This document shows positions 56,971-64,000 of a DNA stretch of 64,000 bases, piece by piece. Origin of the DNA: Actinophytocola algeriensis. GTDB taxonomy: Bacteria > Actinomycetota > Actinomycetes > Mycobacteriales > Pseudonocardiaceae. Positions within the stretch are counted from its first letter, which is position 1. The number at the start of each line of letters is the position of its first letter. The DNA is taken from the NCBI RefSeq assembly GCF_014203735.1, contig NZ_JACHJQ010000001.1:731269-795268 (forward strand), read 5' to 3'. The notes below the pieces were generated by a model. That model was not told the origin of the DNA. It did no database searches and saw only the letters and a list, made by a program, of their open reading frames with translations. The translations under genes and the position numbers were made by a program.

Positions 56971-57816
56971 ATGCAGGAACAGCTGGCCGCGCGGTTCGAG
57001 GCCGACCGGGCCCACCTGCGGGCGGTGGCGTACCGGATGCTCGGCTCGGTGAGCGAGGCCGACGACGCCGTGCAGGAGGCGTGGCTGCGGTTCGCCCGGT
57101 CGGACACCAGCGAGGTCGAGAACCTGACGGGCTGGCTCACCACCGTCGTCGCCAGGGTCAGCCTGACCATGCTGCAGTCCAGGGCGCGCCGCGAGGAACC
57201 CGTCGAGTCGCTGCCGGAACCCGCGGCCGCGGCCGGGCCGGAGGACGAGACCGTGCTCGCCGACTCGGTGGGCCTCGCGCTGCTGGTCGTCCTCGACACG
57301 CTCGGTCCCGCCGAGCGGCTGGCGTTCGTCCTGCACGACATGTTCGCCGTGCCGTTCGAGGAGATCGCGCCCATCGTCGGGCGCACCCCGGCCGCGGCGC
57401 GGCAGCTCGCGAGCCGCGCCCGGCGGCGCGTGCAGGGTGCGGAGGCGCACGGGCACGACGTCGCCCGGCGCCGCCAGGTGGTGCGTGCGTTCCTCGCCGC
57501 GTCCCGGGGCGGCGACTTCGCGGGGCTGGTCGCCCTGCTGGACCCGAGCGCGACGCTGCGGTCCGACGACATGGCCGTCCGCATGGGCGGCAACCGCGAG
57601 GTCGTCGGTGCGGAAGCGGTCGCCCGCGACTTCTCCGGCCGGGCCCGCGACGCGCGGGCCGCGTTGCTCGACGGCCTGCCTGGTGCGGTGTGGGCGCCGC
57701 GCGGCAAGGTCCGCGTGGCCGTCCGGTTCTTCTTCGACGGCGACACCATCACGGGCATGGAACTGCTGGCCGACCCGGACCTGCTGGCCGGGCTGGACAT
57801 CACCGTCGAGGACTGA
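56971..57816 (+). CDS. ECF sigma factor of the ECF41 (SigJ-like) type with SnoaL-like extension
   Basis: The 281-residue protein has sigma region 2 (AYRMLGSVSEADDAVQEAWLR), region 4 (LAFVLHDMFAVPFEEIAPIV, AAARQLASRARRRVQ) and a C-terminal SnoaL-like domain (FLAASRGGDFAGLVALLDPS). The ECF41 linker motif appears as SLPEP, the DGGGR motif is degenerate (MGGNREVVG) and the end DPDLLAGL corresponds to NPDKL. In this group the fused domain controls sigma activity. The next gene encodes an epimerase, one of the recognised ECF41 partner types. ATG at 56971; GTG at 56968 also possible. Confidence 0.88.
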   Translation: MQEQLAARFEADRAHLRAVAYRMLGSVSEADDAVQEAWLRFARSDTSEVENLTGWLTTVVARVSLTMLQSRARREEPVESLPEPAAAAGPEDETVLADSVGLALLVVLDTLGPAERLAFVLHDMFAVPFEEIAPIVGRTPAAARQLASRARRRVQGAEAHGHDVARRRQVVRAFLAASRGGDFAGLVALLDPSATLRSDDMAVRMGGNREVVGAEAVARDFSGRARDARAALLDGLPGAVWAPRGKVRVAVRFFFDGDTITGMELLADPDLLAGLDITVED

Positions 57817-57829
57817 CCACGATCGCGGC

Positions 57830-58792
57830 ATGACACGCGTGGTGGTCCTCGGCGGCACCGGGCACATCGGCGGCTACCTCGTGCCCCGGCTGGTCGCGGC
57901 CGGGCACGAGGTGACGGTCCTGACCAGGGGCAAGGCGACGCCGTACCGGCAGGACGGGGCGTGGTCGGCGGTCACGACGGTGGTCGCGGACCGGGACGCG
58001 GAGGAGGCGGCGGGCACGTTCGGCGCCCGCGTCCGCGACCTCGGACCGGACGTGGTGATCGACCTGATCTGCTTCACCCTCGCCAGCGCGCGGCACCTGG
58101 TGGAGGCGCTCACCGGGCGCGTCCAGCACTTCCTGCACTGCGGCACGATCTGGATCCACGGCCCGAGCGTGGAGGTACCCACCACGGAGGAGGCGCCGCG
58201 CCGCCCGTTCGGCGAGTACGGCGTGCGGAAGGCCGAGATCGAGGCCTACCTGCTCGACCAGGCCCGCAGGCACGGCTTCCCCGCCACCCTGTTGCACCCC
58301 GGGCACATCAGTGGGCCTGGCTGGGTGCCGGTCAACCCGGCGGGCAACCTCGACCTCGACGTGTACCGCAGGCTCGCCGAGGGGGAGGAGGTCGCGCTGC
58401 CGAACCTCGGTCTGGAGACGCTGCACCACGTGCACGCCGACGACGTCGCCCAGTCGTTCACGGCCGCGATGGCGCGCCGGTCGGTCGCGGTCGGGGAGAG
58501 CTTCCACGTCGTCTCGCCCGCCGCGCTGACCCTGCGCGGCTTCGCCGAGCGCGTCGCGGGCTGGTACGGCAGGGAGGCCGACCTGGCGTTCCTGCCGTGG
58601 GAGTGGTGGCGGGAGACGGTGACGCCGGCGGCCGCCGACCTGACCTGGGACCACATCGCGCACAGCCCGAACAGCAGCATCGCGAAGGCGCGACGGCTGC
58701 TCGGCTACCGGCCGAGGTACAGCTCGCTCGAGGCGGTCCGGGAGGCACTGGAGTGGCTGGCGGCCCACGACCGGGTGCCGAAGATGATGTGA
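57830..58792 (+). CDS. NAD-dependent epimerase/dehydratase (ECF41 partner)
   Basis: The 320-residue extended-SDR protein starts MTRVVVLGGTGHIGGYLVPR (dinucleotide motif). A YGVRK segment gives the Tyr-x-x-x-Lys pair and LHPGHISGPGW follows. Substrate unknown. It lies 13 bp after the ECF41-type sigma gene and is probably its main target. Confidence 0.88.
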   Translation: MTRVVVLGGTGHIGGYLVPRLVAAGHEVTVLTRGKATPYRQDGAWSAVTTVVADRDAEEAAGTFGARVRDLGPDVVIDLICFTLASARHLVEALTGRVQHFLHCGTIWIHGPSVEVPTTEEAPRRPFGEYGVRKAEIEAYLLDQARRHGFPATLLHPGHISGPGWVPVNPAGNLDLDVYRRLAEGEEVALPNLGLETLHHVHADDVAQSFTAAMARRSVAVGESFHVVSPAALTLRGFAERVAGWYGREADLAFLPWEWWRETVTPAAADLTWDHIAHSPNSSIAKARRLLGYRPRYSSLEAVREALEWLAAHDRVPKMM

Positions 58793-58878
58793 CCGACGTC
58801 ACAAGAAGGGCTGTCGTGGGGCGCCGAGGCGGCCTCGACGTCCCGGGCGGAACATCGAACTCCGATGGGAGAACAGCC

Positions 58879-59295
58879 GTGAAGTACATGATCCTCCACT
58901 ACGCCTCGCAGGCCGACTACGACGCGATGGCGGGCAAGGACACCCCGGCGGGCCGCGCGTGGACGCCGGACGAGGTCGCCGCGCTCGGCGACTTCATGGG
59001 CAGGTGGGCGAACGAACTGGTCGAGTCCGGCGAGTTCGTCGCCGGGCACGGCCTGGCCGCGCCCGTGCTGACGCGCCGGGTGGCGGAGAAGGACGGCGAG
59101 ACCGTGGTGACCGACGGCCCGTACGCGGAGACCGCCGAGGTGATGGTCGGCCTCACGATCGTCGACTGCGCGAGCTACGACCGGGCCACCGAGATCGCCG
59201 CCAAGCTCGCGGCGACCCCGGCGCCCGCCCACGTCCAGGCCCGCGGGTACGTCGACATCCGGCCGCTGATCGACGGCCTGGCGGACATCGCGTGA
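58879..59295 (+). CDS. YCII-related DGPF-domain protein (ECF42 partner)
   Basis: The 138-residue protein starts MKYMILHYASQADYDAMAGK and contains VVTDGPYAETAEVMVGLTIV, the DGP(F/Y) motif that names the family. Genes for such proteins neighbour ECF42 sigma genes and are regulated by them. GTG start; its stop overlaps the sigma gene (GTGA). Confidence 0.87.
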   Translation: MKYMILHYASQADYDAMAGKDTPAGRAWTPDEVAALGDFMGRWANELVESGEFVAGHGLAAPVLTRRVAEKDGETVVTDGPYAETAEVMVGLTIVDCASYDRATEIAAKLAATPAPAHVQARGYVDIRPLIDGLADIA

Positions 59296-60539
59296 CGACC
59301 GCCGCGATCGAGGGCCTGCTGCGTGAGCTCGCGCCGCAGGTCCTCGGCGCGGTCGTCCGCCGCTACGGCCACTTCGACGCGGCCGAGGACGCGGTCCAGG
59401 AGGCGCTGATCGCGGCGGCCACGACCTGGCCGGACAGCGGTCTGCCGGAGAAGCCGAAGGCGTGGCTCATCACGGTCGCGTCCCGGCGGCTCACCGACCT
59501 GCTGCGCAACGAGCAGGCGCGGCAACGCCGCGAGGACACGTGGAAACTGTCCGCCACCGCGCCCGCTGCCGACGCGGACCAGGCCGACGACACGCTGATC
59601 CTGCTGTTCCTGTGCTGCCACCCGGCACTGCCGCGGACGCAGCAGATCGCGCTCACGCTGCGGTCGGTCGCCGGTCTCACCACGACCGAGATCGCGCGGG
59701 CGTTCCTGGTGCCCGAACCGACGATGGCGCAGCGCATCACGCGTGCCAAGCAGCGGGTCAAGGCGAGCGGCGTCCCGTTCCGCCTGCCCGCCGACCGCGA
59801 AGAACGGCTCGCGGCCGTACTGCGCGTGCTGTACCTGATCTTCACCGAGGGCTACGCGAGCACGGCGGGCCCGTCGGCCTACCGCGCCGAGCTGTCCCGG
59901 GAGGCGATACGCCTGACCCGCATCGTCCACCGCCTGATGCCGCGTGACGGCGAGGTCGGTGGGCTGCTCGCGCTGATGCTGCTGACCGACGCCCGCCGCG
60001 ACGCTCGCGTCGGCTACGACGGCGCGCTGATCCCGCTCGCCGAGCAGGACCGTTCGTTGTGGCACGGGGACTTCGTCGAGGAGGGCGTCGGGCTGGTCAC
60101 CGCGGCGATGTCGGCAGGCCCGTCCGGCCCGTACCAGCTGCAGGCCGCGATAGCCGCACTCCACGACGAGGCGCCGACGGCCGAGGAGACGGACTGGCCG
60201 CAGATCGAGGCGCTGTACCGGGTCCTCGCCGAGATGACCGGCAGTCCGATGGCGGCGCTCAACCACGCGGTGGCGGTGGCCATGGCCCGAGGTCCGGCAC
60301 CCGCGCTCGCGATGGTCGAAGAGCTGGCGCACGACAAGCGGCTGACCGGCCACCACCGGCTCCACTCGGTCCGTGCCCACCTGCTGGAGCTCTCGGGAGA
60401 CGCCGAGGGCGCGCTGGCCGAGTACCAGGAGGCCGCCCGGGGCACGCGGTCACTGCAGGAACAGCGCTACCTGCGGATGAAGGCGTCCGCTCTCGCGCAC
60501 GACACCCGCGACTCCCGTGACGGAGGCCCAGCCCGGTGA
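59292..60539 (+). CDS. ECF42-type RNA polymerase sigma factor with TPR-like C-terminal domain
   Basis: The 415-residue protein has a short region 2 (YGHFDAAEDAVQEALIAAAT), region 4 (LRSVAGLTTTEIARAFLVPE, TMAQRITRAKQRVKA) and a long helical C-terminal domain from about residue 190, with LYLIFTEGYASTAG and ALYRVLAEMTGSPMAALNHA, which is typical of ECF42 (DUF6596). It replaces an anti-sigma factor as the control element. Coupled to the DGPF gene. Confidence 0.9.
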   Translation: MTTAAIEGLLRELAPQVLGAVVRRYGHFDAAEDAVQEALIAAATTWPDSGLPEKPKAWLITVASRRLTDLLRNEQARQRREDTWKLSATAPAADADQADDTLILLFLCCHPALPRTQQIALTLRSVAGLTTTEIARAFLVPEPTMAQRITRAKQRVKASGVPFRLPADREERLAAVLRVLYLIFTEGYASTAGPSAYRAELSREAIRLTRIVHRLMPRDGEVGGLLALMLLTDARRDARVGYDGALIPLAEQDRSLWHGDFVEEGVGLVTAAMSAGPSGPYQLQAAIAALHDEAPTAEETDWPQIEALYRVLAEMTGSPMAALNHAVAVAMARGPAPALAMVEELAHDKRLTGHHRLHSVRAHLLELSGDAEGALAEYQEAARGTRSLQEQRYLRMKASALAHDTRDSRDGGPAR

Positions 60540-60543
60540 CACC

Positions 60544-60563
60544 GGCCGCCACGAGGCGGCCGA
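60544..60563 (+). terminator. Short hairpin after the ECF42 sigma gene
   Basis: CGGCCGCC pairs with GGCGGCCG around a 4-nt loop, 4 bp after the sigma stop codon. Confidence 0.55.
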
Positions 60564-60606
60564 GGAACAGCCACAGCTTCCTTCTCCTCATCCGGTCATG
60601 GAGCTG

Positions 60607-60634
60607 TTACGATCCGATCCGGTTCGGATCGTAA
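60607..60634. promoter_or_regulatory. TetR-type operator upstream of the VOC-TetR operon
   Basis: A perfect inverted repeat, TTACGATCCGA-TCCGGT-TCGGATCGTAA, has 11-bp arms and ends 16 bp before the VOC start. It is the natural autoregulatory site for the TetR regulator encoded second in this operon. Confidence 0.8.
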
Positions 60635-60650
60635 TTCTGGGAGGACAGTC

Positions 60651-61046
60651 ATGCGTGTCATGGACTTCGATCACCTGGTGCTCAACGTGGCGGACGTGGA
60701 GCGGTCGCTCGCCTTCTACACCGGCCCGCTCGGCCTCGAGCCGATGCGGGTCGAGGAGTGGCGGGCGGGGACGCTGCCGTTCCCGTCGGTCCGGGTGAAC
60801 GAGCACACGATCCTCGACCTGGTGGACAAGCCGCGCGGGGATTCCAACGTCGACCACTTCTGCCTGGTCGTGGAGCCGCTCGACTGGCAGGAGGTGATCG
60901 ACGCCGGCACGTTCACCGTGCTGGAGGGCCCGGTCGGCCGGTCCGGCGCGCGGGGTGACGCGACGTCGATCTACGTGGCCGACCCGGACGGCAACACCAT
61001 CGAGCTGCGCTGGTACCCGCAGGACGTGCGGGACGAGACGGTGTGA
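60651..61046 (+). CDS. VOC (glyoxalase/bleomycin-resistance fold) family protein
   Basis: The 131-residue protein has two beta-alpha-beta3 modules: DHLVLNVADVERSLAFYTGP and, at the end, ATSIYVADPDGNTIELRWYP. Metal ligands can be assigned to His near residue 8, His near 68 and Glu near 120. TGGGAGG precedes the ATG. It is cotranscribed with, and presumably controlled by, the TetR gene that overlaps its stop. Confidence 0.88.
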   Translation: MRVMDFDHLVLNVADVERSLAFYTGPLGLEPMRVEEWRAGTLPFPSVRVNEHTILDLVDKPRGDSNVDHFCLVVEPLDWQEVIDAGTFTVLEGPVGRSGARGDATSIYVADPDGNTIELRWYPQDVRDETV

Positions 61047-61657
61047 GCCCCGGTCGTCCCCGCGACACCGCCATCGACGCCGCGGTGCTCGACGCGACGG
61101 TCGCCGTCCTGCGGGAACGCGGCTGGTCCGGGTTCGCGCTCGAGACGGTCGCCGCCCGCGCGGGCACCACGAAGGCCGCGATCCGGCGCCGCTGGCCGGC
61201 CCGCCAGCGCCTGGTCATCGACGCCCTCGCCACCCTGCTGGCCAGCCCGCCCGCCCCGGACAACGGCTGCACCCGCTGCGACCTCATCCAGGGCGTCGGC
61301 CTGCTGACCGAGATGCTCAACGACCGCCTGCCGCCGGGAGTGCTGGCACCGCTGGTCGCGGACTGCGCGGATGCCGAGCTGCGGCGGCACCTGGTGGACA
61401 CGCTGGTCGCACCCACCAGGGAGGCGGCCTTGATCGCCGTGCGCCGGGCCGTGGACCGCGGTGAGCTGCGAGCGGAGGTCGACCCGGACCTGGTCGTCGA
61501 CCTGCTCGCGGCCACCGTCTACCAGCGCGCGTTGTTCGGCGACGCCCCGCAGGACGCGCGCACGCTGGTGGACGTGCTGCTGCGGGGCGTCGCCGTCGAC
61601 TTCGAGCGGCTGGTGTGGATCAGCAAGCAGCCGAAGGAGCTGCGGCACCGGCACTGA
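61043..61657 (+). CDS. TetR-family transcriptional regulator
   Basis: The 204-residue protein starts with a TetR DNA-binding domain (DATVAVLRERGWSGFALETV, TTKAAIRRRWPARQRLVIDA) and has a TetR_C-like ligand domain. The GTG overlaps the VOC stop. The 3' end overlaps the convergent DinB-like gene by 38 bp. It likely binds the dyad at 60607-60634. Confidence 0.9.
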   Translation: MSPGRPRDTAIDAAVLDATVAVLRERGWSGFALETVAARAGTTKAAIRRRWPARQRLVIDALATLLASPPAPDNGCTRCDLIQGVGLLTEMLNDRLPPGVLAPLVADCADAELRRHLVDTLVAPTREAALIAVRRAVDRGELRAEVDPDLVVDLLAATVYQRALFGDAPQDARTLVDVLLRGVAVDFERLVWISKQPKELRHRH

Positions 61658-62198
61658 GCGCGGCGCTCGCCCAGGCGGGGTCGCGGCCGGTCATGCCCAG
61701 GACGCGGTCGAGCAGCGGCGCGTCGGCGCGCACCGGCACCTCCGGTCCGTAGAGACCCATCTCGCGGCCCTGGCCCGCGCCTGCCGCGATCCCGTCGTAG
61801 GTGTACGCGAGCAGGTCGTCCGGCAGGTCCAGGCGCTGCCCGGTGGCACGGGCGAGGTCCCACGCGTGCACCACCAGTTCGCCGACGATCATCTCGCCGA
61901 CCACCTGGGCGGGCCCCATGCTCGTGGTGCCCTCCCACGCGGACGTGGGCGCCCACGCCTGGACCGTGCGGGTCAGCTGCGCGAGCAGGTCGCCGCGCCA
62001 GTCCGTGCTGTCCACATCGGATGGTGACGCGTTCTCCTTGCGGCCGGCGGCTTCCAGCGACGGGCCCCAGTACAGCAGGTGGTGGACCAGCTCCCGCACG
62101 TCGAACTCGGCGCAGGGCGTCGGGTTCGTGAGCTGACCGGGTTCGATGGCGCGGACGACGTCGGCCAGAGCGTCGGCCGCGGTGGACATGTGTGACAT
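61620..62198 (-). CDS. TIGR03086-type DinB-like (mycothiol-dependent-type) protein
   Basis: The 192-residue protein has a four-helix bundle with the N-terminal pattern TPCAEFDVRELVHHLLYWGP and the later VVHAWDLARATGQRLDLPDD, as in the TIGR03086 family related to mycothiol-dependent maleylpyruvate isomerase. Histidines in VHHL and VVHAWD are probable metal ligands. Function of this member unknown. ATG at 62198. Confidence 0.87.
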   Translation of the reverse strand: MSHMSTAADALADVVRAIEPGQLTNPTPCAEFDVRELVHHLLYWGPSLEAAGRKENASPSDVDSTDWRGDLLAQLTRTVQAWAPTSAWEGTTSMGPAQVVGEMIVGELVVHAWDLARATGQRLDLPDDLLAYTYDGIAAGAGQGREMGLYGPEVPVRADAPLLDRVLGMTGRDPAWASAALSAGAAAPSAAC

Positions 62199-62263
62199 GA
62201 CGGCGAGGCTAGGTCGGCGGTACGCGGGCGGTATTGAACGAACGCGACATAGACTCGGCCACC

Positions 62264-63007
62264 GTGGGAAGGGATGTCCGCGAGGTCGGGAGCGCCTGGA
62301 CGAAGTACCAGCGCCACGGCCACCCGGAACCGTCGGCGGCGCTGCGACCGTGGGTCGCGCGCTACTGGGTCGTGGACTGGGACTACGAGGAGCCCTACCG
62401 GCAGAAGATCGTGCCGTACCCGAACGTGCACCTGTCGTTCGGCGGGGGCCGCGCCGACGTGAACGGCGTGGTCAGCGGCCACCAGATCAAGGTCCTGGAC
62501 GGTGTCGGGCACGTGTTCGGCGTCGCGTTCCGGCCCGGCTGCTTCCGCCCGTGGCTCGGCGCGGCGGTCTCGACGATCACCGACCGGGTGGTACCCGCGG
62601 CCGAGGTGTTCGGGCCGGACGTGCCGGCGGACCCGGACGCCGCGACGGTCGACCGGTTCCTGCTCGGCCACCTGCCGGAGCCCGATCCGCGTGCGTTCGC
62701 CGCGGCGGACGCGGTGGCGGCCATCGCGGACCACCCGGACGTGACCAGGGTCGAGACGCTCGCCGAGCGCTTGAGGATGAGCGTGCGCGGGGTGCAGCGG
62801 CTGTTCGCCGAGTACGTCGGCATCGGGCCGAAGTGGGTGATCCGCCGCTACCGCCTGCACGAGGTGACCGAGCGGATGGCGGCCGGCGGCGACATCGACT
62901 GGGCCGCTCTCGCCGCCGACCTCGGCTACGCGGACCAGGGCCACTTCATCCGCGACTTCAAGAGCATGTTCGGCGAACCACCCACCTGGTACGCACAGCG
63001 CTACTGA
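62264..63007 (+). CDS. AraC-family transcriptional regulator
   Basis: The 247-residue protein has an N-terminal sensor part (DUF6597-like: ALRPWVARYWVVDWDYEEPY, FGVAFRPGCFRPWLG) and a C-terminal AraC domain (LAERLRMSVRGVQRLFAEYV, LAADLGYADQGHFIRDFKSM). The GTG at 62264 is preferred: TAGACT lies 8 nt upstream, fitting a leaderless mRNA. The TTG at 62234 is possible. Divergent from the DinB-like gene by 65 bp. Confidence 0.88.
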   Translation: MGRDVREVGSAWTKYQRHGHPEPSAALRPWVARYWVVDWDYEEPYRQKIVPYPNVHLSFGGGRADVNGVVSGHQIKVLDGVGHVFGVAFRPGCFRPWLGAAVSTITDRVVPAAEVFGPDVPADPDAATVDRFLLGHLPEPDPRAFAAADAVAAIADHPDVTRVETLAERLRMSVRGVQRLFAEYVGIGPKWVIRRYRLHEVTERMAAGGDIDWAALAADLGYADQGHFIRDFKSMFGEPPTWYAQRY

Positions 63008-63570
63008 CTCCGCGCGGACGGTCCGGCCAGCGCGTAGGCCACCAGACCCACCGCGCCGAGCACGCACGCGGCGACCGTCGCGGCGCCGGAGTGAGCGGGC
63101 TGGACCGGCCACGTCAGCAGCGGCGCGGGCGGGGTCCTCGCCGCGAGGATCGCGGTGACGCCGACGACCGTCCACACCATCGGCACACACCACGCGAGCC
63201 CACCACCCAGCACGACGACCCCCAGCGCGGCCAGGCCGGTCAGCCCGATCGCGTTGCGCACCACCACGTCCGCGGGCATCCCCAGTGCCGCGACGGACCC
63301 CGCCGCCACCACGCAGACCGTGACCGCGTGGACCGCCCTGCGCGGCCGCCAGTCCAGTGCCGCGGTCCGCTCCAGTGACGGGTCCGGTCCCGCGAGCGAC
63401 GTGGCCGCCACCGACACGACGACCGTGACCGCGAACAACGCGAGCACCACCCGGGTGATCTCCGCGTCGCTCCCTGCCGCGAGCAGCCCGAGCGCGGCGG
63501 CGGACACGAGGGCGATCCCCGTGCTCGCCGCCGCCCGCCGCGACCGCACGTACAGCAGGAGCCACCTCAT
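63001..63570 (-). CDS. Hypothetical multi-pass membrane protein
   Basis: The 189-residue protein begins MRWLLLYVRSRRAAASTGIA and has about six hydrophobic segments, in the style of a small ABC-exporter permease or permease fragment, but no family signature is visible. Its ATG overlaps the stop of the preceding gene (ATGA), and its 3' end overlaps the AraC gene by 7 bp. Confidence 0.65.
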   Translation of the reverse strand: MRWLLLYVRSRRAAASTGIALVSAAALGLLAAGSDAEITRVVLALFAVTVVVSVAATSLAGPDPSLERTAALDWRPRRAVHAVTVCVVAAGSVAALGMPADVVVRNAIGLTGLAALGVVVLGGGLAWCVPMVWTVVGVTAILAARTPPAPLLTWPVQPAHSGAATVAACVLGAVGLVAYALAGPSARSQ

Positions 63571-64000
63571 GCCGTGGCCAAGGTGGACAGGTCGCCGCGG
63601 CAGTCGAGCGCGGCCTCGCGGTAGGCGGCCATCCGCGCCGCCTGCTCCGCCGCGGGCAGCGACCGCAGCTCCTGCCACGTCGCGCGGATGTCGTCCTCCG
63701 CGGCGTCCCACACGTCGTCGGAGCCGGGATATGGCGCCAGTTCGCCGGTGAACCACGACGTCGCGACGATGCGGGCCCCGACCTGGCTGGTCACGGTGTC
63801 CCAGTCCGAGGTGTGCACGCACGACGGGGTTCCCGCGCCGGCGAGCAGGGTGAGCTTGAGGCGCTCCGGATCGGTGACCGGGCCTGCGAAGAAGAGCACG
63901 GGCACCACGTCCGGCGACGGTGACCGGAAGTCGTCGGCGGGTGGGTACTCGGTGACCGACGTCGGTGGCGAGGGGAGTTTTCCGAGCAGTGCCAATGCTT
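63567..64000 (-). CDS. Hypothetical protein (5' end cut by window edge)
   Basis: About 144 codons are visible and remain open to the window edge. The visible part contains VVPVLFFAGPVTDPERLKLT and SWFTGELAPYPGSDDVWDAA and is acidic and soluble. The 3' end overlaps the membrane protein gene by 4 bp, so the two are coupled, and an ABC-type ATPase or other partner may lie just outside the window. No family is recognised. Confidence 0.6.
   Translation of the reverse strand, partial: ALALLGKLPSPPTSVTEYPPADDFRSPSPDVVPVLFFAGPVTDPERLKLTLLAGAGTPSCVHTSDWDTVTSQVGARIVATSWFTGELAPYPGSDDVWDAAEDDIRATWQELRSLPAAEQAARMAAYREAALDCRGDLSTLATA

Overview
The window reads as chromosomal DNA of a high-GC filamentous actinomycete, most like the Pseudonocardiaceae (Lentzea, Saccharothrix, Amycolatopsis group). 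The grounds are very high third-position GC, many GTG/TTG starts with ATGA or GTGA overlaps, Lsr2, a DinB-like TIGR03086 (mycothiol-type) protein, PadR/TetR/AraC regulators and many secreted hydrolases. The genus is inferred. No rRNA, tRNA, CRISPR array, phage or intact IS element was seen.

Layout. 1-14.6 kb: a YbaB-type protein (cut by the window edge), then a carbohydrate locus on the minus strand made of two large secreted glycoside hydrolases, a YtfQRT/YjfF-like sugar ABC transporter and a DeoR regulator, followed on the plus strand by a secreted sugar dehydrogenase-like protein and a LamG protein behind a LacI-operator-like dyad. 14.6-23 kb: an aminoglycoside/hydroxyurea-type kinase, a histidine phosphatase, a PadR-DrrAB-like exporter module, a YeiH-type exporter with a cytosolic binding-protein homologue, and a LysR regulator. 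23-31.5 kb: an FxLD-type isoaspartyl methyltransferase homologue, a GPH transporter with a sphingosine-phosphate-lyase-like PLP enzyme, an RNA-ligase remnant, Lrp plus MFS, and a YqeB protein. 31.6-35.3 kb: alcohol dehydrogenase, amidohydrolase, DUF59-type and IclR genes resembling the accessory half of propane (prm/mim) monooxygenase clusters, without the monooxygenase. 35.7-38.3 kb: an ArsR-like/SRPBCC/DoxX set joined by a shared GACA-N8-TGTC operator. 38.6-47 kb: kptA, a methyltransferase running into a decayed dienelactone hydrolase, lsr2, a fatty-acid desaturase with a glycosyltransferase, two SGNH hydrolases, a pentapeptide protein and a divergent class A beta-lactamase-like protein. 47.9-55 kb: a tandem-duplicated GDPD enzyme, HdeD, a serine protease paired with a membrane protein sharing its pro-region motif, a two-component system, a methyltransferase and YceI. 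55-64 kb: a RidA gene and an aldo/keto reductase with a MerR-type promoter, an ECF41-type sigma module (sigma plus epimerase), an ECF42-type module (DGPF protein plus sigma), a VOC-TetR pair with a clear operator, a DinB-like protein, AraC, and two further genes at the edge.

The most unusual feature is a dispersed repeat system. Four intergenic arrays (10.5, 22.0, 27.9 and 47.0 kb) hold 16 copies of a 13-bp palindromic core, GAAGG-NNN-CCTTC, spaced exactly 30 bp apart; two arrays are bracketed by inverted copies of another motif. A second family (about 75 bp; 21.7, 27.8 and 35.4 kb) and a 143-bp inverted-repeat element lie in the same gaps. All arrays sit at gene 3' ends.
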